From assembly GCF_945859705.1 (NCBI RefSeq), contig NC_079134.1, positions 36,594,576 through 36,658,575 on the forward strand: a stretch of 64,000 nucleotides of DNA. The letters run 5' to 3'. The notes below the pieces were generated by a model, which ran no database searches, was not told where the DNA came from, and saw nothing but the letters and a program-made list of their open reading frames with translations. The translations under genes and the position numbers were made by a program. Of the stretch, positions 58,371-64,000 are shown piece after piece. The stretch is from Episyrphus balteatus (taxonomy: Eukaryota > Arthropoda > Insecta > Diptera > Syrphidae). Position 1 is the stretch's first letter. The number at the start of each line of letters is the position of its first letter.

Positions 58371-58419
58371 GTCTTTATAGATAATGTACATAAAATAAGA
58401 AATACAAGTTTAGTGCAAC

Positions 58420-60090
58420 TCATTTTTTGAAAATAGTGTTAGATATAGAAACACTTGACCAATAAACTTTTTCTGGTAAACAATCCAAAGTATTCCATTT
58501 GTCAATGTCAATATTATACTCTTCAACATTGCGTCCATCGCAAATTATAATTTTATTCCCAAGGACTTTTGTGGTTAGGTAGTCGATACCTCTTGATAAT
58601 GATGCCATTTCATACCAAGAATTATTACATAAATCGTATCGTTTAACAGTTTTCACCCATTTGCCGTTTTCAAGCCCACCAATAACATACAAAAACCTTT
58701 CAATTGCAGCAAATCCAAAATAATAGAGTGAAGATTTCGTAACAGCTTTGGAAGTCCATTTGTTGAAGGAGACATCATAAGATTGCAAAAAACCATTCTC
58801 AAAATCGAGAATGTATAATATCCCATTGTGGGCAGTTATTCTGCTTCCTATACTTGGTTGAGACATTGGTTGTATATCATTCCATTTGCATGTGGAGAAA
58901 TTATATATTTCCATAGATGGGACACATTTGTTATTCCAACCAAAAACACATAAATATCCATTTAAATCTACTAACTGACAATAATGTCGAGGTGTTTTCA
59001 TTGACGGAAAATCAACCCATTTCATTGTGTCCATGTCTAAACATTCCACTCTTTTTGTGCCAACAAATCCGTCGATAAATCCTCCAACTACAAGCAGTTT
59101 ATTATCAATCAAAATAGTTGAAGAATCTTCACCTGTCGACGGTAAGGATTTTTTCATCTCAATGGACCATGAACTTTCTTTGGAATTAAAAGTTTGAATA
59201 CAAATTTCACTCTCATTTCTGACTCCTATTATTGCAAGCTTTTCAGTTTTCTTCCTTGGAATCAAATCGCAATTCGGTTGATCATTTGAACGACTTTCGG
59301 GCGACAAATGCCATTGCAGCCAACTGCAAATCAGTTCGTAGTCTTCCACAGTTTTACAAACTGATTTTCTATTTTCCACAATAAACTTTGGTGAAAGAAC
59401 CCGAAAACGAACCATTGACAAAAGCTCAAAGGTTGCTTCTGTCCGGTTTAATTTGTCATAATTTATCCAAGCTACCATTGACAAAAAGACGACCTCTTCG
59501 AAATCACCATGAGGATTGTCATTAAATAATAAATTCTTTAATTCATCTTTATTCAATAACAGAAATTCTTCTTTCTTTGAAATTTCTTCAAAATGTGTAT
59601 AAATACATTCAAGCGACTTAACTTTGAGTGTCGACAGGCTCAATTCATTTGCTAATCGAAGGTATCCCAACGAATTGCTTGAATTTATGTTTTTTTCAAT
59701 AAATTCACAACAACCTTCAATCAATGTTTTTATTTTTAAAAACGACACGGTTCTCAAGAGTCCATCGATATTTTCAAGACTCAATTCAATCGAACCCGTG
59801 TACATAAAATCTAATATCAATTTCAGAGAAGATGCTTCGATCTCTTTGAGTTGGATTATATTTGCCTGCAAAGTTGCTTGAACGCCACGAAACTTTTCTA
59901 AGAAATACTCACTAAATGCACACAAGACTACTCTGTGAGCTTGGATATTAATGCAATCACTTCCAGCAATCAGCACCGTGTCGAATAATTCGTTTTTTTT
60001 ATAGAAACTTAAGAGTTTTTCAGAAACAATTGCAGCTTGTTTGTCGCATTTGAAGATCATTTTGTTTTGTGGTGGATTTGACGATGCCAT
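58420..60090 (-). CDS. BTB-BACK-Kelch protein, 556 aa (gene 2)
   Basis: Predicted Cullin-3 substrate adaptor. BTB domain at about residues 18-125 (ELFDTVLIAG, then IQAHRVVLCAFSEYF and LILDFMYTGSIEL), BACK at about 130-240 (EEFLLLNKDELKNLLF, AWINYDKLNR), linker to about 285, then Kelch repeats to the end. Blades with recognisable cores are LLVVGGFIDG, LCVFGWNNK, LYILDFENG, LYVIGGLENG and IIICDGRN, so only two keep an intact GG pair. It starts at a true ATG at 60088-60090 and ends with TGA; coding is in one exon. A candidate 61-nt intron lies 9 bp before the ATG. It is a diverged paralogue of gene 1 at 40042. A near-identical inverted copy of its start and 5' flank is at 63300-64000. The substrate is unknown. 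Confidence 0.93.
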   Translation of the reverse strand: MASSNPPQNKMIFKCDKQAAIVSEKLLSFYKKNELFDTVLIAGSDCINIQAHRVVLCAFSEYFLEKFRGVQATLQANIIQLKEIEASSLKLILDFMYTGSIELSLENIDGLLRTVSFLKIKTLIEGCCEFIEKNINSSNSLGYLRLANELSLSTLKVKSLECIYTHFEEISKKEEFLLLNKDELKNLLFNDNPHGDFEEVVFLSMVAWINYDKLNRTEATFELLSMVRFRVLSPKFIVENRKSVCKTVEDYELICSWLQWHLSPESRSNDQPNCDLIPRKKTEKLAIIGVRNESEICIQTFNSKESSWSIEMKKSLPSTGEDSSTILIDNKLLVVGGFIDGFVGTKRVECLDMDTMKWVDFPSMKTPRHYCQLVDLNGYLCVFGWNNKCVPSMEIYNFSTCKWNDIQPMSQPSIGSRITAHNGILYILDFENGFLQSYDVSFNKWTSKAVTKSSLYYFGFAAIERFLYVIGGLENGKWVKTVKRYDLCNNSWYEMASLSRGIDYLTTKVLGNKIIICDGRNVEEYNIDIDKWNTLDCLPEKVYWSSVSISNTIFKK

Positions 60091-60093
60091 TCT

Positions 60094-60700
60094 TATTATC
60101 TGAAATCAAATTAGGTTACTTTTTTAAAACATTTAAATGAAAAGAGATTTATATATTTACTTGTGGTTTTTATATTTTTGTTTATTTTTTATTATTTTTA
60201 CGAACGAAATGAAAATGGAAGCTCTTCAAGGAATAAACAAAACAATGCAAATGAAAAAAAAAATAACTGTTTGTGTTTTGTTTACGCAGCAAAATAAAAT
60301 CTTTCAAACGAATCAGCGCTGTTTTATTAACTAGTGGCTAATTTGAGAAATAAAAGCAGATAATGACTTAAGGGAGCACACACACCATAGTCAATTATGG
60401 CAGGCTTAAAGCTTAACTACATTAAGTGTGTTTTTTTTTGTTTCTCTAGCCTAGTACGCAGATCGTGAAAAAGTTTTCTTTTCTCGGGACAAATTTTGTC
60501 TAGAATATTTTTCCAAGCAGTGCGCAGTTCACGCGCAAAAATTAAATATTTGGAGCCGCTGTAAAGAAAAAGTCTCCACTTAATTTTGCGTGGACAAATA
60601 ATGTTCGAAGCAGAATAATCTGCCGGCAAAAATTGTGACAAGCAAAAAAAAAAATAAAACAAAATTAAGGTGGACTCTTAAATAAAATACTTGGAAAGTG
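60094..60700. repeat. left arm (5' flank part) of the BTB-Kelch inverted duplication
   Basis: This sequence is repeated in inverted orientation at about 63300-63947 with only scattered mismatches and small indels, including GCGCTGATTCGTTTGAAAG, GAAGAGCTTCCATTTTC and TTTGCCGGCAGATTATTC (read on the other strand). The match is closest next to the genes and fades beyond 60665. Confidence 0.9.
60100..60160 (-). other. candidate 61-nt 5'-UTR intron of gene 2
   Basis: On the minus strand CACAA|GTAAATATA forms a donor and TTTGATTTCAG|ATAATAAGA an acceptor 9 bp before the ATG, with a CTAAT branch-like pentamer about 12 nt upstream of the AG. Length and composition suit short insect introns. The inverted copy at 63878-63938 keeps donor, branch and acceptor unchanged. 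Confidence 0.5.
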
Positions 60701-61315
60701 AAGACAAAGCAAATACAAGTCAGAATCAAAAACAAAAAAATTAATTTAATTTCAAACAAGAAAAAAACTATATTAATAGAAATTACCATTGACCTCCCAA
60801 CTAACAATTTCGATTTTATAACGATGGTGAGAAGCTTCTCGTCATGACTAATTTCACACCTAAAAGACTCATATAACCCTGTTTATCATCAAAAAGGCCC
60901 CCTTTTTTCAATCCTATCAAACTTATGAAAAGTGCAATGAAATACTCCTGTAAAGTTTCTCATCAGTAGCCGAAAGTGGTATTCGATCCTATAGGTGTGG
61001 GAAGAAGTACACTGTAAGACTACTGTAAAGTTTGTCATCAACAAACGAAAGTGGTGAAGGAGAAATAAAAAGTGAGGGAGGATATAAAAGGAGGGGAAAT
61101 AAAAGGAGGAGAAATAAAAAGAAATTAAATTGTGTTGCGTTTATATTGATTTTTATTTAAGTATTAACTTATTTTTATAAACCAAGTTTATCTGAGGAGC
61201 TAGGTTGATACTAATAGTATAAAAGAGAAATACTTTAAACTTTACACCAATTTTAACTGTTTTTATATTTTATTTTAAACTATTTAACACAAAAAATAAT
61301 CACAATAAAGCCTTA
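60701..61315. other. spacer DNA with purine-rich (GGAGAAATAAAA) run
   Basis: A purine run of GAGGGG/GGAGAAATAAAA units lies at about 61045-61125. CCCAACTAACAATTTC near 60797 resembles the end of the MITE at 62295. No gene. Confidence 0.45.
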
Positions 61316-62021
61316 TACTATGTTTCCACCTACGCTAAATCCGAGATTTAGCTAAGTAGATTTAGAATAAATCTCGAGATTTATTTTAAATCTACTTCGC
61401 TAAATCTCAGATTTGGGTTCAGCTACCCTAAATCTAAGATTTTCACCTACTTTCAATCCAAGATTTAAGCCCAGTACGCAGATCGCGCTAAACTAAATTT
61501 TATCTCGACAATTTTTATCTCTACACGCGTTAGCTAAAAGCCAAGATAAATTTAAATTTAAAAATAACGGCTGAATCACAGTTTCATTTACTTATACCAG
61601 CTTACATTCAATATTACATTACATATTTTTTTTACCTGCAGAATACCTTTTTTACGTTCTCATTTTGTTTTATTCCTCTTCTTTTATATATTCCAAGGTT
61701 TTTTTTGCCTCTTATTCCTTGCAGCAACAACAACAACCACTAAAATGTCAAAATTTATCTGTGAAAAAATGCGCTGAGCATTATTTCGCGAGCTAAATTG
61801 AGTGGAGACTTTTTGCAAAAGTAGTAGATGAGAATTCGAATTTAGCGCGTGAACTGCGTACTACCTGGCTAAAAATCCTCTCTAAAATTTATCTTTGGAG
61901 GAAATTTGTATGAAAGATAAATTTTAGCGCGATCTGCGTACTAGGCTTTAGAATAAAACTCGAGATTTTTGCTAAATCTACTAAGCTAAATCTCGGATTT
62001 AGGGTAGGTGGAAACGTAGTA
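61316..62021. mobile_element. 706-bp inverted-repeat element with a nested MITE
   Basis: Outer ends TACTATGTTTCCACC and GGTGGAAACGTAGTA, followed inward by CTAAATCCGAGATTTAGC and its inverse, flanked by TTA on both sides (candidate 3-bp target duplication). The copy is split by a second element at 61467-61948. Non-coding. Confidence 0.8.
61467..61948. mobile_element. 482-bp MITE nested in 61316-62021 (GTACGCAGATCGCGC family)
   Basis: Left end AAGCCCAGTACGCAGATCGC and right end GCGATCTGCGTACTAGGCTT are inverted. An internal copy of a related end (GAACTGCGTACTACCTGGC) lies near 61850. It interrupts the outer element, so it arrived later. Confidence 0.82.
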
Positions 62022-62294
62022 TTAACTACATTGGCTCAAAAAGTGAAAAAGTACAAAAGTGAAAATTTTCAAACGCATTTTTGTATAGTTTTTCGGGCTG
62101 GAAAATTAAAACTAATGATACAAAAAGCTTATTTTTCGGTCTAACAAACAATCCCTATACTCTTTTTTCACAAAAAAATTGCGCCAGTCAGAAAAAAAAT
62201 AATTTCACTTTTGTACTTTTTCCAAAAGTGGTGTATGTAGTTAAGCCTTAAGGCACTTGAGAATTTTTAAGTGTGAATAAAAATCAAACACTTT

Positions 62295-62563
62295 CCAACT
62301 AACATTATTATATTATGACACTGTAAGCACCTCCCAACATCATTATAGTGTGACACTAAACAGAAGTCCAGCGAAGCTTTATACAATGCTTACAGAGAAT
62401 TTTTCATCGCACCTATAATCCCACTATAAGATACTCCTAAGAAATTTCTTAGGAGTATAAATATCAGCGTTTACTGATAATTTTTTACCGTGGGTAGTAT
62501 ACCAGTTTTATAGGTGCGAATAGCCCTTAGGGCTCGAAACCCGAAAGCAAAAATGTTAGTTGG
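62295..62563. mobile_element. 269-bp MITE enclosing a perfect 28-bp palindrome
   Basis: Ends CCAACTAACATT and AATGTTAGTTGG are inverted. An inner pair CGCACCTATA / TATAGGTGCG (about 62409 and 62510) encloses the perfect palindrome at 62431-62458. No open frame. Confidence 0.7.
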
Positions 62564-63299
62564 GGCTGCTGAAGCAAAACGAAAAAAAAAATTGAATTCT
62601 CCAAAGTCAACAGTGAATTGTTAACGAAAAAATACCATCGGGTATTATATAGCAAAGTAAAAATAATAAAAATAAAAATAAAAACATACAAGATAAAACA
62701 TCAGAAAATAAGTTTTAAAGCAAAAACAAAACAAATTTAATTTCGTTCAAGAAAATTTCGTTTCGCGTTCAGCTGCGTACTATGCTTTAGCAAAAGCGGA
62801 GAAAATGAGGCATGAAAATGTCTCATAGAAAAAATAAATGAAATTTTGTTTGACATATGGTTGCATTGAAATTGTAATATTTCGAGATATAGACGCAAAA
62901 ATGCACTCTTCAGATAATGCTCTTAAATGAATTCTGATAAAATTGATTAAAAAAAAAAATTTTTAAATTCATAATGGCTTTTTGTTTTTTCTAAAATTTT
63001 TTTTTTTTAATCCGTCATGGATGCCATGACCATACAAATGGTTTTTGTTTTTTAGGTATTTTGTGAATTTTTGTTGAAATAAAAAAAAAACAAAAGGCTA
63101 TATTTTTGAAAGACAGCAGCTGCCAAAAGTGTCTGTTCAGTGGTGCAGATCGGGAAAAACAAATTTTATCTCTACAATTTTAATCTCTACAAAACATTTT
63201 TTTATCCCACGAAAAATTTTGAACTTGGAGAAAACAAGAAAATTTTATCAATTTACAAAATTTTTTTCTTCTTTCATATTAAATTTTTTTTTTATTTGA
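62564..63299. other. spacer DNA with MITE termini
   Basis: Right-type terminus CAGCTGCGTACTATGC near 62770 and left-type terminus GTGCAGATCGGGAAAAAC near 63142 belong to the GTACGCAGATCGCGC family but are not clearly paired. Otherwise AT-rich, no gene. Confidence 0.4.
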
Positions 63300-63947
63300 T
63301 TCTGAGATTTTTGTTATTTCGTCTTCACTTTCCAAGTATTTTATTAAATTTTGTTTGATTTATTTTCAATTTTGTTTTAATTTTTTTTTTTTGCTTTGTC
63401 ACAATTTTTGCCGGCAGATTATTCTGCTTCGAACATTATTTGTCCACGCAAAATTAAGTGGAGACTTTTTCCTTACAGCGGCTCCAAATATTTAAATTTT
63501 GCGCGTGAACTGCGCACTGCTTGGAAAAATATTCTAGACAAAATTTGTCCCGAGAAAAGAAAACTTTTTCACGATCTGCGTACTAGGCTAGAGAAACAAA
63601 AAAAAAACACACCTAATGTAGTTAAGCCTTAAGCCTGCCATAATTGACTATGGTGTGTGTGCTCCCTTAAGTCATTATCTGCTTTTATTTCTCAAATCAG
63701 CCACTAGTTAATAAAACAGCGCTGATTCGTTTGAAAGATTTTATTTTGCTGCGTAAACAAAACACAAACAGTTATTTTTCTTTGCATTTGCATTGTTTTG
63801 TTTATTCCTTGAAGAGCTTCCATTTTCATTTCGTTCGTAAAAATAATAAAAAATAAACAAAAAGATAAAAACCACAAGTAAATATATAAATCTCTTTTTA
63901 TTTAAATGTTTTAAAAAAGTAACCTAATTTGATTTCAGATAATAAGA
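63300..63947. repeat. right arm (5' flank part) of the BTB-Kelch inverted duplication
   Basis: Inverted near-copy of 60094-60700. It contains the MITE-type terminus CACGATCTGCGTACTAGGC near 63570, matching GCCTAGTACGCAGATCGTG near 60449. Confidence 0.9.
63878..63938 (+). other. candidate 61-nt 5'-UTR intron of gene 3
   Basis: Donor CACAA|GTAAATATA, CTAAT branch-like motif, acceptor TTTGATTTCAG|ATAATAAGA. Same length and signals as the inverted copy at 60100-60160, which supports function or very recent duplication. Confidence 0.5.
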
Positions 63948-64000
63948 ATGGCATCGTCAAATCCACCACAAAACAAAATGATCTTCAAATGCGACAAACA
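63948..64000 (+). CDS. BTB-BACK-Kelch gene 3, first 17 codons only (runs off window)
   Basis: Starts at ATG 63948 and reads MASSNPPQNKMIFKCDK, identical over its visible length to the N-terminus of the protein at 58420-60090. The window ends inside the region before the BTB domain, so it is not known whether the copy is complete. It is divergent from (head to head with) gene 2, 3.86 kb apart. If complete it would be a second Cullin-3 adaptor of the same type; if not, a pseudogene. Confidence 0.8.
   Translation, partial: MASSNPPQNKMIFKCDK

Overview
This window is AT-rich, repeat-dense eukaryotic nuclear DNA. It most likely comes from an insect, probably a dipteran. The basis for this is the short A/T-rich intergenic sequence, a 61-nt candidate intron, an RNase H-bearing non-LTR retrotransposon of an insect-typical type, decayed Jockey-like reverse transcriptase pieces, tRNA-derived elements and BTB-BACK-Kelch genes. 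There are no operons, no prokaryotic signals and no functional tRNA or rRNA gene. The species assignment is inference only.

Protein genes are few. (1) A BTB-BACK-Kelch gene lies on the + strand at 40042-41823. (2) A paralogous BTB-BACK-Kelch gene lies on the - strand at 58420-60090. (3) The first codons of a second, nearly identical copy of gene 2 begin on the + strand at 63948 and run off the window end. Genes 2 and 3 are head to head and share about 600 bp of nearly identical 5' flank in inverted orientation, so the right end of the window is one arm-spacer-arm of a large, recent inverted duplication. Such proteins usually serve as substrate adaptors of Cullin-3 ubiquitin ligases; the two complete ones have degenerate Kelch repeats.

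The rest is mobile and repetitive DNA. 1-1094: 21-bp minisatellite. 4421-4850: tRNA-like head followed by a second, unrelated 21-bp minisatellite. 5187-5680: decayed Jockey-like RT. 7347-7542 and 8322-8620: small foldback elements. 9598-11899 and 19094-20788: two inverted copies of one long non-coding element. 22903-23335: foldback element enclosing a tRNA-like segment. 24043-26207: near-perfect 2.17-kb palindrome. 27009-28319: array of rigid 28-bp dyads in a higher-order repeat of about 258 bp. 30478-31885: foldback repeat followed by a non-LTR pol fragment. 33305-34139: inverted-repeat element. 35250-37816: 2.57-kb palindrome. 42052-42830: 139-bp satellite directly downstream of gene 1. 44770-45140: RT fragment. 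46667-48946: 5'-truncated non-LTR element with a 14-bp target-site duplication, inserted beside a possible hAT-like remnant. 51076-52549: 1.47-kb palindrome. 54600-56090: MITEs and a foldback. 60447-63590: nested MITEs inside the BTB-Kelch inverted duplication.

The strongest theme is inverted symmetry at every scale: 28-bp dyads, MITEs of 0.2-0.8 kb, three palindromes of 1.5-2.6 kb, and an inverted gene duplication. The most unusual single item is the 27-28.3 kb array, in which the dyad keeps a fixed 28-bp length while the DNA between copies drifts.
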